64,000 bases of DNA from Rhineura floridana (GCF_030035675.1 NC_084499.1:20191953-20255952), one strand, 5' to 3'; shown: positions 10,235-21,600, numbered from the stretch's first letter. The notes: generated by a model from the letters alone, not told the origin. Numbers and translations: made by a program.

Positions 10235-10505
10235 GGTCTCAGAGATGGCCACCAACTTGGATGGCTTTAAAAGGCAATGATGAGACAAAGTTATGAAGGA
10301 TAAGGCCATCAGTGGCTACTAGCCACATTGGCTGTGCTCTGTCTCCACAGTCAGAGGCAGTATATTTCGCAAGTGGGGAATGTTCAGGTCCTGCTTGTGG
10401 GCTTCCCATGGGGGCATCTGGTTGGCCACTGTGAGAACAAGAGGCTGGACTAGATGGGCCCCTTTGGCCTGATCCAGCAGCGAGGCTCTTCGGATGTTCT
10501 CACAA
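10235..10505 (+). mobile_element. CR1-type LINE 3' end
   Basis: It reads GGCCACCAACTTGGATGGCT, GGCTACTAGCCACATTGGC, CATCTGGTTGGCCACTGTGA and GAGGCTGGACTAGATGGG, and ends CGGATGTTCTCAC. It is a 5'-truncated sense copy. Confidence 0.75.
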
Positions 10506-10567
10506 AGACTGTGGTGGCCACAGTGACCACATTGGTGATTCCTAGTCTAGGTATTTATATTTCAAGC

Positions 10568-10710
10568 CAGGGGTAGCCAGTGTGGTGCCCACCAGATGTT
10601 ATAGATAGACTACAATTCCCATCATCCTCAGCCTGCGTGGTCAAAGGTCAGAGATGATGAGCGTTGTAGTCCAAGGCATCTGGAGGGTACTGTGTCGGCA
10701 GCCCCTGTTC
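10568..10710. mobile_element. Palindromic hAT-like element
   Basis: The ends are CAGGGGTAGCC and GGCAGCCCCTG, with inner inverted CACCAGATGTT and GCATCTGGAGG. The flanks TTTCAAGC and TTCTGAGC may be a diverged 8-bp target duplication. Confidence 0.6.
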
Positions 10711-10854
10711 TGAGCAATTATAGCTGCTGGATATATATTTTTTTGTTCTCCGTAAGCCAAGCCAATGGATGGTGGCCACAAATATGTACTGTTTATATGA
10801 AAAAGACCCACCAGACAATTAGATTGTCTGCCTTATTGGGGACACAACAGATTC

Positions 10855-11060
10855 GAGAAGGGGTGGCAGCTCAGTGGTTAGCACACCTGCTTTGCAAGCA
10901 GAAGGTCCAAGTTCACTCCCCGATGGCATCTTCAGGTAGGACTGGGAGAGACTCCCTGCCTGAAACCCTGGAGAGCTGCTGCCAGTCAGTGTAGTCAATA
11001 TGGAGCTAGGTGGACCAAGGGTCTGACTCAGTATAAGGCAGCCTCCTTGGTTCCTAAAAA
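10855..11060 (+). mobile_element. tRNA-like SINE (family B), near full length
   Basis: It has the A box in GGCAGCTCAGTGGTTAGC, a B-box-like AAGTTCACTCC and the body GAGAGCTGCTGCCAGTCAGT, and ends AAGGCAGCCTCCTTGGTTCC. Confidence 0.75.
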
Positions 11061-11237
11061 TGATGCATGCTGAGGCAAAAAATAAAAATACTTGTTTCCC
11101 ATATGCGCTCATAAGATCTGAACTGGTGGTGACTGACTAGGAACCGTGGTCTTGAATAACGACCATGACATTTGTTGGGGGAGTGGGGAAGGTAGTAAAC
11201 CCCACATGTACAATAATGGTCTTATTTCACTTGCGTA

Positions 11238-11634
11238 CAGTAGTAGAGTGGCAAATTCAGAAGCGCAGGGGCCCTTCATGAGAGTCACAGCCACTCCCCT
11301 CCTTTTTTTGCTGCTGAGTTAAGAATGAGATCCCTGTTAATGCCTTCTTCCACAACAACAGACGTCCCTAGGAGCCAATAAGCCAATAAAGGGGACAGTG
11401 TTAGCTTCTGAGAAGAGTCTTCTCAATGGCTGACTCACCTCCTTTCACTCTGCTTGGCTCCAATCCACAGGAAAGGACAAGGAAGCATGTTAGAAGACTC
11501 TTCCCAGTGGTTAACACCCCTTGAATGCTGATTGGCTCATAGGATGCTGGAGACACAGGGACCCTGCTGGGACCCAGCTCCCAAAAAAGTAAAGGATCTA
11601 AGACCCCCCGACACCCTGGACTACTACACCCCTG
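11238..11634 (-). mobile_element. hAT-like element, family X, with perfect target duplication
   Basis: This 397-bp element has ends CAGTAGTAG and CACCCCTG. The 8-bp flank CTTGCGTA is repeated exactly (11230-11237 and 11635-11642). It shares its interior with sense copies at 57146-57442 and 62657-63082 (TAGACCCCTTACTTTTTTGG; GAAGGGAGCCTGCACTTC). There is no coding frame. The intact duplication suggests a fairly recent insertion. Confidence 0.85.
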
Positions 11635-11642
11635 CTTGCGTA

Positions 11643-12390
11643 AACTCAAGTGCCTCCCTCTTTCCTCTGAAGCAACTCTTTTTTGAAGATGTGCATCACA
11701 TGAAGTGGCACCTCCCTTGCTGAGGCATTTTAAACTAGAGGGAAAAATTACTTTGCAGAGTTTGCAGGGGAACAAAACCAAAAGGAGAAATGCCACTCAG
11801 TATTGGCAGGGATCTTGATCTCCCACAAAACAATGCAACAACCCTCATGTGTATATATAAAAAAACCTGTATTGGGGAAGGGAGGGAGAAGAACAAGAGG
11901 GCTGAGGTCTTGAAAGCTTATTCACCTCCTTTCATTAGACTAACAAATAACGCTTAACGCAAACCATCTGTCTGCAGCAGACCTTACCGCTTTCGAGAAG
12001 ATAAAACAGAGCGGTAATTTTAGCCGGGGAGCGAGGGGGCGGGACGACTCTCGGCTTTAGATGAGAGCCGTTTCAAGGGGCACTGTTACTTTAGTGTCCT
12101 TTGGGATACGGGTGTGTGTGTGTGTGTGTGCAGAGGAAGAGAAGGACCCGGCATAGGAAGGAACAACAAAACTCTGCCTGGCTCAAAGGTAGTACCTTTG
12201 CAAGGTTACGGACACTCGGAAGGGAGCCCGTACAGGCAAGTTGCGGAGCCTAGTCCTAAATGGTTCGCAGGCACCAAATTTGACCAGTGGGTAAAAATAC
12301 TTCTTAATAGGGATGCAACAGATTTGGGTTTTTTTTTTTTTTTTTTTTACAAAACTTGAATCTGGGACTAGAGCTCTGAGCACCACTAGG
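11643..12390. other. Mostly unassigned; repeat-free island at 11930-12060
   Basis: The island has more CpG than its surroundings (GGAGCGAGGGGGCGGGACGA) and could be regulatory. A (TG)n run lies at 12106-12131 and a poly-T run at 12330-12349. No gene is seen. Confidence 0.4.
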
Positions 12391-12394
12391 ATGA

Positions 12395-12662
12395 CAGGGA
12401 TGGGAGATGTTTTTCAGTCCGAGAGCTGCATTCCCTTCTTGGCAAGCTCCCGAGGTCCACATGCCAATGGTAGGCGTGGCCAGAGGCAACAGCAACACAT
12501 GCAAATTTCCCTACTGCACAGCAGGCTGGTGTCTACACACCTGGACAAGCAAGAGGTGTTAGCACAGTTCAAGGAGCGCTTAGGGTGTGAAGCCAGGCTA
12601 GTGAGGGGTGTGGCTTCAAGAGAATTCTGAGGGCCTGATGGAGAGGTCTGGAGGGTCTCAGT
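12395..12662 (+). mobile_element. hAT-like family A element
   Basis: It begins CAGGGATGGGAGATG and contains GAGAGCTGCATTCCCTTC and AGGCGTGGCCAGAGGCAAC. The 3' end is eroded. Confidence 0.65.
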
Positions 12663-12664
12663 CA

Positions 12665-13115
12665 CCTCCTGGGCCTGACTTCTTTTTAAAACCAGCTGTC
12701 TTCGGACAGAGAAATTGTGGGGACCATTTCTCCTAGGGCCATACCAAAACCCATCCTTCCGCTTCTCGAAAGTTTTCTTCCTCTGAGAAAGGCGTTTTCA
12801 TTTTCCTTTCTCATTCTGAGGACGCTTGAGAGCATGCCAGTCAGTGCATGGATTTGGGCTTACTTTATCGTCCCCAGGTGGCCAGTAGGGGTGGTGGTAG
12901 CGTTGTGCGTCGCTCTCGCCAGCAAACGTTTCTCCAGCTCTCTGCAGCCTCGCCAGCTGCCCACACTTCCTGATCTGAAGAAAAGGCCCATGGGAAGAAT
13001 TACCTCATGATGTCTTCCCCTGGGCTTTAAGTGACATATCTTATGTTCATAGATAGGTCTGTGAGTATTAGTAAATCAGCCACAGGAAATAGATGGACCC
13101 TCCATATCCAGTCTA
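12665..13115. other. No recognised feature
   Basis: This appears to be single-copy sequence. I see no gene. Confidence 0.4.
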
Positions 13116-13292
13116 CCTCCAAATTCAATTGCTGGGGATCGCAAGTGGAGAGAGTGTTGTTGCCCTCAGGTCCTGCCTGCGGGCCTTCCGTTGGGGCATC
13201 TGGTTGGCCACTGAGAGAACAGGAGGCTGGACTAGATGGGCCCCCTTTGGGGTGAACCAGCAGGGCAACTCTTCTTAGTGTCCTTAAGGGAA
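13116..13292 (+). mobile_element. CR1-type LINE 3' end
   Basis: It contains GGGGCATCTGGTTGGCCACT and GAGGCTGGACTAGATGGG, ending in a CTTCTTAGTGTCCTTA-type tail. Confidence 0.7.
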
Positions 13293-13489
13293 GGAACATG
13301 GTATCAGTATCTGGTGATTCAGTTACACACGTTTAGCAGTTGCAGGCCAAGTTAAAGTAGGGTATTGGAACTGTGCTGGTTGTCTCAAAGGCATAAGCAT
13401 CGCTTCATCCTCACAGTATGCCTGCTGAATGTGTTACATTGTATGGAGCAGCTATGCTGACTGATGCTCCACTCTCTGTGCCCACACTT

Positions 13490-13815
13490 CTTCATTTGGG
13501 CATTTTCCATCCAAGCACATTTTTCCATGTATAACATTGTTTTTTGCCTGATATACATTTTTTTGAAAGCCATTTCCCACAACATGATGCATTTGGTATG
13601 CTATTTTCACTAATGCATGTATTTTATACACACTTTAACATGTGCACTTTGTACACGTTACATGAATGGAGAATTGCATTGCAAAATTCAGAAAAATGTG
13701 AATTTTGAAGGCTAGGTGTGCTTTGGTCTACCCATTGCTTTGAAAAGTGCAAACTCAGCAGATTTGCCTTTAAACGATGGGGTTGAATTGAAATGCTGGG
13801 ACTGAACATCTCGGG
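13490..13815 (+). mobile_element. TAGGGATGG-family MITE, 5'-truncated
   Basis: It joins the family within the T-tract region and runs to TTGAATTGAAATGCTGGGAC. Confidence 0.6.
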
Positions 13816-13829
13816 CCTCCCTAGTGCTC

Positions 13830-13965
13830 TGTGAAGAAGTCCTTCCCTTTGTCTGTCCTGAATCTTCCAGCATTCAGCTTTGTTGGATCACCTCTGGTTC
13901 TGGTCATAAGCAAGAGGGTGGCAGATTTCTAACATGTCTCTATCCCCTTGGCAACCTTCCTATTA
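13830..13965 (-). mobile_element. CR1-type LINE internal fragment, reversed
   Basis: It shares GTGAAGAAGTCCTTCC, TGTCTGTCCTGAATCTTCC and the following block with the longer reversed copy at 14428-15140. Confidence 0.65.
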
Positions 13966-14425
13966 ATCAGCCTAGAAATGTAGCACATACCCCGACCATG
14001 TGAGCCTTGGGTGTGTGTGTGTATGTGGGGAAGCCCTGTGCTTAAAGGGGGAGAAAATTAGATCCGTGTGTTTATTTTAAACCACTGTGGAAATAGATTC
14101 TTGAGAAATCAGCTTAGCAAAACAGGCTAAGAATGCTTTCTTCTCAACAGAGCGCGCACATGAGTTCCGGAGAGTTCGCCATCAACCACAACCATCCTTA
14201 ATTTATTTGTACAAGTTAGAGGCACGGCCTTCTTAACATGAGGGGAGAGGCACACACTTAACACGCTCCAGAATAAACATAACATACATGATTGCCCAGG
14301 TCTGATAAAGACAACAACAGTCTTTCCTAATAGAAATCTGATTTGTCCTTCTCAGGCGACGTGAAGTTTTCCCTTTCCTGCATTTTGGAATTGGGTATAT
14401 CCTCTAGGAAAACACTGGGAGACCT
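13966..14425. other. No recognised feature
   Basis: A short GT run lies at 14010-14022. No gene or repeat is seen otherwise. Confidence 0.4.
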
Positions 14426-14427
14426 AA

Positions 14428-15140
14428 CATGACGAGAGCCCTGCTAGGTCAGGCCAAAGGGAGCCCATCTCATCCAGGGTCTTAATCTGACAGTGGCCAG
14501 CCAGATGCCTCAATGGGAAGTTCACAAGCAGAACCTGAGCGCAACGCCACTCTCAAGGTCTGTGGTTCCGAGAAACTGGCATTCAAAGGCACGCTGCCTC
14601 CAATAGGGGTGTAGAACATGGCCATTATGGCTAGTAGCTGTTGATAGCTTCACCTCCCCCCCATGGATGTGTCTAATCCCCTTTCTAAAGCCATACAAGT
14701 TGGTGGCCATCATTGCCTCTTCTTGGAGCAAATCCCATAGTTCAACTGTGTGAAGAAGTCCTTTCTTTTGTCTGTCCTGAATCATTTAACATTCAGCTTC
14801 ATGGGATGTCCACGAGTCCTAGTGTTATGAGAGAGAGAGATAAACTTTTCTCTATCCACTTTCTCCATGCCTTGCATCACTTCTATCATGTCACTTCTTA
14901 CTCGCCTCTAGAACCCCAAATGTCCACCTTTCCTCACAGCGCAGCCGCTCCATCCCCTTAATCATTCTGGTTGCCCTTTCTGACCCTTTTCCAGCTCCAC
15001 CATATCCGTTTTGAGGTGAGGTGACCAGAACTGTGCACAGTATTCCTAGTGTGGTTGCACCATAGATTTGTCTAATGGCGTTATGGTGCTTCTGGTACTT
15101 TTCAGTCAATTTCCTAACGATCCCTCGAGACTGCTCAGTC
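14428..15140 (-). mobile_element. CR1-type LINE, longest reversed copy with reverse-transcriptase C-terminal remnant
   Basis: About 710 bp. Read on the - strand, the right end encodes RMIKGMERLRCEERW, which fits the end of CR1 reverse transcriptase (RMIKGLEHLPYEERL-type), followed by the 3' region shared with the shorter copies. The frame is broken. It is a normal 5'-truncated, dead LINE copy. Confidence 0.75.
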
Positions 15141-15144
15141 ATGG

Positions 15145-15515
15145 CAGTTGATTAAGTGGGCGGTTGTCTGCAGCAAAATGGCCTTTGGCCATCTGTGTCA
15201 TTGTGCACTGAGGGATTAAGATGGCAGTCATGAAACTGGCAGCAGTGATTGGCTGAGCCACCCCAGTGTCATTGGGGAGGGGCAAAGGTAATGATCTACG
15301 GAGCCATTGGCTGCTCAGCTCTTACAGGGTCTCAGCACAGACAGAATCAAGTTTGAGGGGCTAGGAGAGGGGGACTGGAAGGTATGCTTCTTCTCTGCCG
15401 TTGGGTCCCAGGGGTGCAGTCAGAGCCAAGGCTTCCATGCTCAGATAGGATCCACTTTCAGGTCAGTGTCAGGGAAAATTTAAAACCAGCTTCCAATTAA
15501 TTAGATGCAACACAA
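15145..15515. other. No recognised feature
   Basis: I see no gene or repeat here. Confidence 0.4.
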
Positions 15516-15519
15516 CAGG

Positions 15520-15655
15520 GCTGGGGAACCTGCAGCCCTCTGGATGCTGTTGGACTACAGCTCCAGTCATCCCTGACCATTGGCTATGCTCGCTGGGGCT
15601 GATGGGAGTTGGAGTCCAACAGCATCTGGAGAGCCAAAGGCTCTCTGTGTCTCTG
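15520..15655. mobile_element. Palindromic hAT-like element
   Basis: CTGGATGCTGTTGGACTACA on the left is answered by TGGAGTCCAACAGCATCTGG on the right, around CTGACCATTGGCTATGCT. Confidence 0.65.
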
Positions 15656-15779
15656 ACACAGAAGCACCTAGGGTGGCCATCCGGCCCTCTTTACAGAGGA
15701 AAGCTTTTTCTTGAAGGAGTCCTCTGCTTGGAGGACAGTGCAGACAAATCCTAGTTTAAAGAGAATGGCCTGTAGGTAA

Positions 15780-16219
15780 TAGCGACGGAAAGGTCTGCCC
15801 CTTTCCGCTCTCTCAGTTTCTCAGTTTTCCAATCTGAAATTCAGTTCTCCACGTCTCTGCAGCAATTTGCAATTTTGAAAAAAAAATCCCATGGATATTC
15901 ACCAGCAACTTAGTGTGACCTTCTAATAAACACATTTTTAGGCAGTTTTGTCTAACGTACACATTTTTGCAAGCCATTTCTCGTCATATAATACATTTTT
16001 GCATGTTATTTTCACCCATCTATTCATTTATATGCACACTTTCCCCTAACAGATGCATTTTTGTAAACGCTGGTTGGCTGGAGAACTGCACTGCAAAATT
16101 CGAATACATGTGAATTTCAAAGGATGGTTGTGTTTTGATTCTCATATTGTTTTGGAAAGCACAAATTTGATCAATTTGGCTGGAAATATGAACTGAAACA
16201 AATTCCCCACCCATCCCTA
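15780..16219 (+). mobile_element. TAGGGATGG-family MITE
   Basis: This nearly full-length copy runs from TAGCGACGGAAAGGTCTG to CCACCCATCCCTA. The target duplication is not preserved. Confidence 0.75.
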
Positions 16220-16439
16220 AACAGAAACGAGCACGGGAGCTGTGAAGTTGCCCGTAGACACTGAGTAACTGGACAGCGGTCTGACCAAGCTTACCTGCTA
16301 TAGTGAGGCATATTGCTATTTAAATTGCAGCACTTCAGCACCTTGGACAGCTCCTTGGTAGTTTGGACTAAAACCTGGAGCGGATTCCACTGCCCCACTG
16401 ACACAGAACCATCAGCTGCCACTTAGAAGGTAGAGAGGC

Positions 16440-16700
16440 CAACAGTAGGCGGAGCCAGAGCCAATGGCAGGAGGAGCCAACTAATACTAGTTTTGCCTCC
16501 CCCCTCGTCTCTGCTGAGTTTTCTACAAGGTCAGCACTGAGAGTGAGGGGAAGGAAGCTGACAGCCAGTGCCACCTCCTGGGCTGGTTGGAAGTAGAAAG
16601 GTAGACAGGCAGAGCTGGCTGCGGGCAGATTGGGGTTGGAGGGGCAGCGCCCCATTCGTCTTAATGGATCAACCTTCACTCTGTTACTCCAACATGCAGA
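16440..16700 (+). mobile_element. Unidentified interspersed repeat, family D
   Basis: It shares blocks with 28655-28890 and, reversed, 21380-21560 (AGAGCCAATGGCAGGAGGAG; TGGGGTTGGAGGGGCAGCG; GCGCCCCATTCGTCTTAATG). The parent family is unknown to me. Confidence 0.4.
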
Positions 16701-17745
16701 GGTAGAACAAGAGCCACACCCACTGGGACAAGACCGCACCAGGCAAGGATGAAAGGGGGAAACTAGATTGCTCCATGAACAGGCCCCTTAAATGTGCATT
16801 CAGACAAGGCTTCTGCTAAAGTCAAGGCTCCTGCTGTTTATAACCGACTTGGCCAGTCTCTTACCTATCAGTGAAACCTGGCCCGGTGTCAGGCTGGAGG
16901 GGTCCCTCTGCGCATCGCTCACTGATATGTCCTGTCCTTCACAGTGGACCCTCCTTGGGTTACCATGGTGATGGGCAGCAGCCATGTTCCAACCAGCTCC
17001 AGGGGTTGAAGCTGCCGTGTTAATTTCCCACAATGCCCCCGACTTAGCATCGCTCCAGGGATTCTGGGAAATAATATAGTGGCTACCAGACTCCTCACCC
17101 GGGGAGGGCACCCTTGGAAGAGCGACACTGTGTCACCTGTGGAGGCTGAAGAAGAGAGAGTCGATCCTGGATCACCTGTAAACCCAGGGAACTAGACAGG
17201 TTTAAGCCCTCCTCTCAGCTCTCAGCCCCACAGCCTCCAAGCGTAGCGCTTTCCCCCATTCTCCAAACTGGACATCTGCCTTGACTTATTCTTCCTGGGG
17301 ATATTTAAATCAGCCACAGATGTCAGGACAAACCTTTCCCAGACCCGCTGGTACCATTTGTAAAGATTGCTCCCTATCGCATTCTGTATGAGGGAAAAGA
17401 TAAACAACCGGTCAAAGGCCGGCCATCGACATAGAGCGTTGGAAGGGAAACCTCTCCACCATCCCCTGGAGAAAGAAAGCAGAGGGCCGTTGTTTTATCC
17501 GTTGGGTTTCTTCCGATCCTTGTAAGGTTGCTTTGGTGGCTACAGCAGTCGTTTGGGATCCATAAAGGCTCCACGGGGGCCACTTGGCGCCCTTCCACAT
17601 AAATGGAAAGATGCTTGAGGAAGCCAAGAACCCACTGGCCAAACACGCTGTGTATAATAAGCATGGGAAATGTTGGCAGGACAAGGGAAAGTGTGGAGAA
17701 ACCAGTGGCATGCCAGATCGATGGATATTACCATAAAATCAGGGA
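16701..17745. other. No recognised feature
   Basis: This is the longest stretch in this part without an identified repeat. No credible coding exon is seen on either strand. Confidence 0.4.
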
Positions 17746-17749
17746 TTCT

Positions 17750-17950
17750 CATAGGAAAATAGGAAGCTGCCGTATCCTGAGTCAGACCATTGCTCTGTCT
17801 AGCTCAGTATTGAGCTACTCTGACTGGAAGCAGCTCTCCAGGATTTCAGGCCAGGGTCTCTCTCAGCCCTACCTGGAGATGCTGGGGACTGAATCGGGGA
17901 CCTTCTGCATGCAAGACAGATGCTCAGACCCTGAGCTATGCTCCTGAATC
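17750..17950 (-). mobile_element. tRNA-like SINE (family B), reversed, near full length
   Basis: It starts ATAGGAAAATAGGAAGCTGC, the complement of the SINE 3' end, and reaches the promoter part (GCATGCAAGACAGATGCTC; CTGAGCTATG). Confidence 0.75.
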
Positions 17951-17954
17951 CCTC

Positions 17955-18600
17955 TTAAAGGTTTAGTCTGCTCTGCATTTTTGAGCAAAGTGACCTGATG
18001 CGTGCTTCCCAAACTAACACACAGATCAAAACACAATCTTCCTTCGGTTTTTGCACTTATTTGAAAGCATTTCCAGGCTGCTTAATTTTTAAAAAAAATA
18101 AACAACGAATGGGTGTGCAGAAACAAAATAAGAACACTAAATGCAATAAAATAGCATTTTGAAAACAGATAAGAACAGGAACAGATAAAAATAGGAATTC
18201 AGAAATAGGGTTCTTCTGAATTTTGCATCATGCGCCTCAGCTACAAGACGATATACCAAAATGCACAGAAAAATGCATACTTTCTGGGCCATACATAAAC
18301 TATTGCACTAAGAAGGACTTTGGGTAAATTATAGAACGCCCTCCTAGCACTGGAGATATGAGTGGACCTCTTGTTTTTGACTTTTCAGAGTGTTGTGAAG
18401 ACACATAGATTGATTAAGGCCTTCAGAGGAAGTTCGGGCATTAGGACTATGCGCTGTTCTGCGTCGATGAGATGGACTCTGTTGATTAGTTCATGAAATG
18501 CAAGAGGATTTTAATTTGATGGGGTTGGAGCCAACTAAATTCTACTCAGAGCACACCTATTAAAACTAAGGTACCTAAGTTCGTTATGCCCATCAGTTTC
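17955..18600. other. Unassigned, with possible LINE-like tail and palindrome fragment
   Basis: 18045-18200 resembles LINE-like tails (TTATTTGAAAGCATTTCCAG and an A-rich stretch). 18535-18605 holds a fragment of the short palindromic family E (AATTCTACTCAGAGCACACC). Confidence 0.3.
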
Positions 18601-18613
18601 AATGCGTCTGCTC

Positions 18614-18988
18614 TAGGGATGGGATCCGTTGGCTGGTGCTGGTTCGAAAGCATCCCATCGACCTAACAGGCCAGTATCGATCCAACTTCACTCTTTGTGT
18701 GCTAGCCACTGCTTTTGCCAATACGTTTTCCCTCACACAACAAAAATACCAACACTGATATGTTTAAAGGAAATATCGATATTTTGAAAGGAAATATCAA
18801 TAAATGAAAGGAAACAGCAATACAATTATAGTTCTTGATATCAATGTTTTAGAGGTAGATTTTTTAAAAAAAAGTTTTCAAAAAAAGGCACAGAAAACCG
18901 CTACATAAAAATCTAATCTGCAACAGAGAATAAGTGATGGAAAATTTGGTGTCAAATCTGAACTGGGCAGAATTCTGGCACATCTTTA
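18614..18988 (+). mobile_element. hAT-like element, family F, with perfect 8-bp target duplication
   Basis: This 375-bp element has ends TAGGGATGG and CATCTTTA. The flank GTCTGCTC is exactly repeated at 18606-18613 and 18989-18996. The interior (GGATCCGTTGGCTGG; AAGGAAATATCGATATTTTG) differs from the 445-bp family although the ends match. There is no coding frame. A second, nested copy lies at 40616-41250. Confidence 0.85.
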
Positions 18989-18996
18989 GTCTGCTC

Positions 18997-20635
18997 TATG
19001 TAGGACAAAGATCGGATACTACCCAAAATGTTTAGGAGCTTTTAAAAAATATTTTTTAACTAAATGTGTTATTGTAGGTCAGGGATCTAGCAGATCAGAT
19101 CCTATTTTCTCTCAGCTCCTCCCACTATGGACCAACTTTGATAGGTGGGTGGGGCATCACAATGACATCAGGTACCCTTGTGGCCTGTCAGATGATTGTC
19201 AGATACTAGGGAAGCTGTGACAATCTGCTGATTGTCACTTGAAAAGTGCAATGGCACAGGGCTTTGGAGATGCCCTCGATCAGCTGAGTGGGAGGCTCAA
19301 ACCCTCTTTGGCCCAGCTACACATCTTTATCCCACACACACTCAATGTCCTATATAAAGGCAGGTGGTTGTGGCTTGGCCAAAACAGCCTTGCAGGCCAA
19401 AGGGAGAGGAATGGCAGGCCAAATTAGATTCATGGGCCAGAGGTTCCCCACAGCAGCAGTGGATGCTGGACACCCCTGGACACTTTGGAGGAAGGGAAGT
19501 TTAGAAATAAACAAATAGTGATTGTGATATCTGCCTCGCAGTGAAGCGCTTCGGTTCTTGCAACCTCCTGCTCACTCTGGGGTGGCCTGCGGATAGCCTG
19601 AGGGCCAGACAGAGACAGGCTTGGAGGGCCGCCAAAGGTGCCTCACCCCTGAACTAGAGAAAGACCTAAAATGCCTGGGAGAAGAGGAATGCTTTGACTC
19701 GGTGCTGAAGAGATGACAGTTGGCGTCAGGTGGGCCGCACTGGGGACAGCGTTCCACAGATTGGGCGGGGGACCACTACTGAAAAGGCCCTCTCCTTTGT
19801 CACTATCCTCTGAATGTGACTTTTAAATCAGCAGAGGGCAGGCTGTGCAGCCTAAACACAGAAGAGAAAGATGAGCCTCTGGCAATGGAGGGAGTGTGAA
19901 TGTGTGGGGACGCATCTTGAACCGTGGTCTTTGGCCTGAGGACAGGGATGTTAAGGGTGTCCCTATTTTCCTATGTGGGATTTTGGAGAGGAGCCCAAGC
20001 TGCTCCCCCTGTTCCAATTGATCCAACCACTCCCTTTCCGGTGGTGCAAGGAGACCTTCACGCACTTCTTAAGGATAACATGCACTGCATCGCTCCGTCA
20101 CCCCATCCCTGGACAAAAAAACTCTGCTCACCTTGTATCCATGTGCCTTCAGGTCATTGTTCCTCCCCCCCCCATCCCTTTGCACAAGATTGTCTTTGGA
20201 TCGGGACCCTAATGTCTGTAACCTGTCAGAGGGAAACCCAAGCATTTGACGAGGAAACGAAAATACGTGATTTTCATATATGTACGTCTGTGTGTCTCTC
20301 TCTCTCTCACACACGGCTATATTTAGCATTTTAGACAAACACACTGACATTTTGAAAATGGGTAGAAGAAATGTGAACCTTTGATGGTTGCAAATAAACA
20401 ACAGGCTGAAACATTCCTCTTTTAGTATTTTGTTTTTGTGTGACCATCAAAGGTTCACATTCCTGGGTCTGATTTCCCAGTACAGAACTAAATCTTGCAA
20501 CCTTACCGGTGTGTGTGTGGTACACACACACTAGGGGCTGCACCCCGCCCACTCTGCTTGCCAACCATTTTAAAATGCAAGGTTTCTCTCACTTGCTTCC
20601 TGCAGCAGCACATCCCAACCCCAACCCCACATAGT
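18997..20635. other. Mostly unassigned, with scattered repeat scraps
   Basis: 19345-19450 and 19575-19655 hold family A-like scraps (GGCCAAATTAGATTC; CTTGGAGGGCCGCC). 19660-19860 looks LINE-like (CCACTACTGAAAAGGCCCTC). 20290-20310 is a CT/CA run. No gene is seen. Confidence 0.35.
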
Positions 20636-20639
20636 GCTG

Positions 20640-20992
20640 GGAGAGATTCTGAAATCTGGGGGAATCACTGCAAGTCAATGCACATAATACTGAGATTGGT
20701 CTCTTTTGGTTTAAAGCAACTTCCTGGGTTTCTATTTAAATCAGCCCTTTATTCAGAGCCATGAGGACTAGGATCTTACTTCGTTTATAGGCAAAGGGCC
20801 ATAGCACAGTGGCAGAGCATCCATCTTGCATGCAGAAGGTCTCAGGCTCGATTCCCAATGGCATCTCCATGTAGGGCTGGGGGAAAACCCTTGCCTGAAA
20901 TCCCAGAGAGCCTCTGCCAGTCAGTGTCGACAATACTGAGCTATATGAACCAATGGCCTGACTCAGTATAAGGCAGCTTGCCATGTTCCCAT
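20640..20992 (+). mobile_element. Family B SINE dimer with linker
   Basis: A truncated unit (20640-20720) is followed by the linker TTTAAATCAGCCCTTTATTC and ATGAGGACTAGGATCTTAC, then a full unit (20797-20992) with A box CATAGCACAGTGGCAG and B-box-like GGCTCGATTCC. The unit ends AAGGCAGCTTGCCATGTTCC. Confidence 0.75.
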
Positions 20993-20995
20993 ACA

Positions 20996-21252
20996 ATTTT
21001 GCCTAATACACACAATTCATTATTTCTTTGCAAACAACTTCCCCTAATGTTTTGTGCGTGGTATTTTCAGTTATCTGTGTGTACCCTTTCCCCCAACACG
21101 CACTATTTTGAATCCATGTTATGGTTGAAGAATTGCATCGCTAAATTTAAAGAAATGCAGATTTCGAAGGATTGCCTATGCTTCGTTTACTAAGGCTAGT
21201 TTCAGAAGTGCAAATTAGGCAGTGAACAAATTTCTTTCCCCTCTCCCCCATA
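20996..21252 (+). mobile_element. TAGGGATGG-family MITE, 5'-truncated
   Basis: It abuts the SINE and runs from TTTTGCCTAATACACAC to TTTCTTTCCCCTCTCCCCC. Confidence 0.6.
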
Positions 21253-21379
21253 TCAGCTGCTATTAGATCTGCAGTGGGGAAAATTATATGCACCCACACA
21301 CACACACAGAAGATGCTGGTCCATCTGGTTAAAGGGAGCGCTGCCCCACCAGTGTGCTGTCAGCCAGCCCCCACCCATC

Positions 21380-21600
21380 TACTTCCTGACTTACAACCAG
21401 CCCGGGGGGGTGGCCCCAGCTTTCAGCTTCCTCCTTAGTGTCTGTGGTGCCCTTGTAAAGTTCGGCAGGGAGGAGGAGGATGGGGTCAAAACTAGGATTA
21501 GATGGCTCTGCCTCTCATTGGCCCTGGCTCCGCCTACTCTTGGGCGCTCTGCCTTCCGCCCCACCAGTGCCAATGGGCATCAGCCACCTCTCTCTCTCTC
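21380..21600 (-). mobile_element. Unidentified interspersed repeat, family D, reversed
   Basis: It shares reversed blocks with 16440-16700, notably CTCTCATTGGCCCTGGCTCC and CTTCCTCCTTAGTGTCTG. A short CT/CA microsatellite follows to 21622. Confidence 0.35.

Noticed and set aside
11930-12060. PRRX2 exon 1 or CpG-island promoter
   Set aside because: CpG content is slightly raised but no exon-1 peptide, start codon context or donor site matching phase 1 was found.
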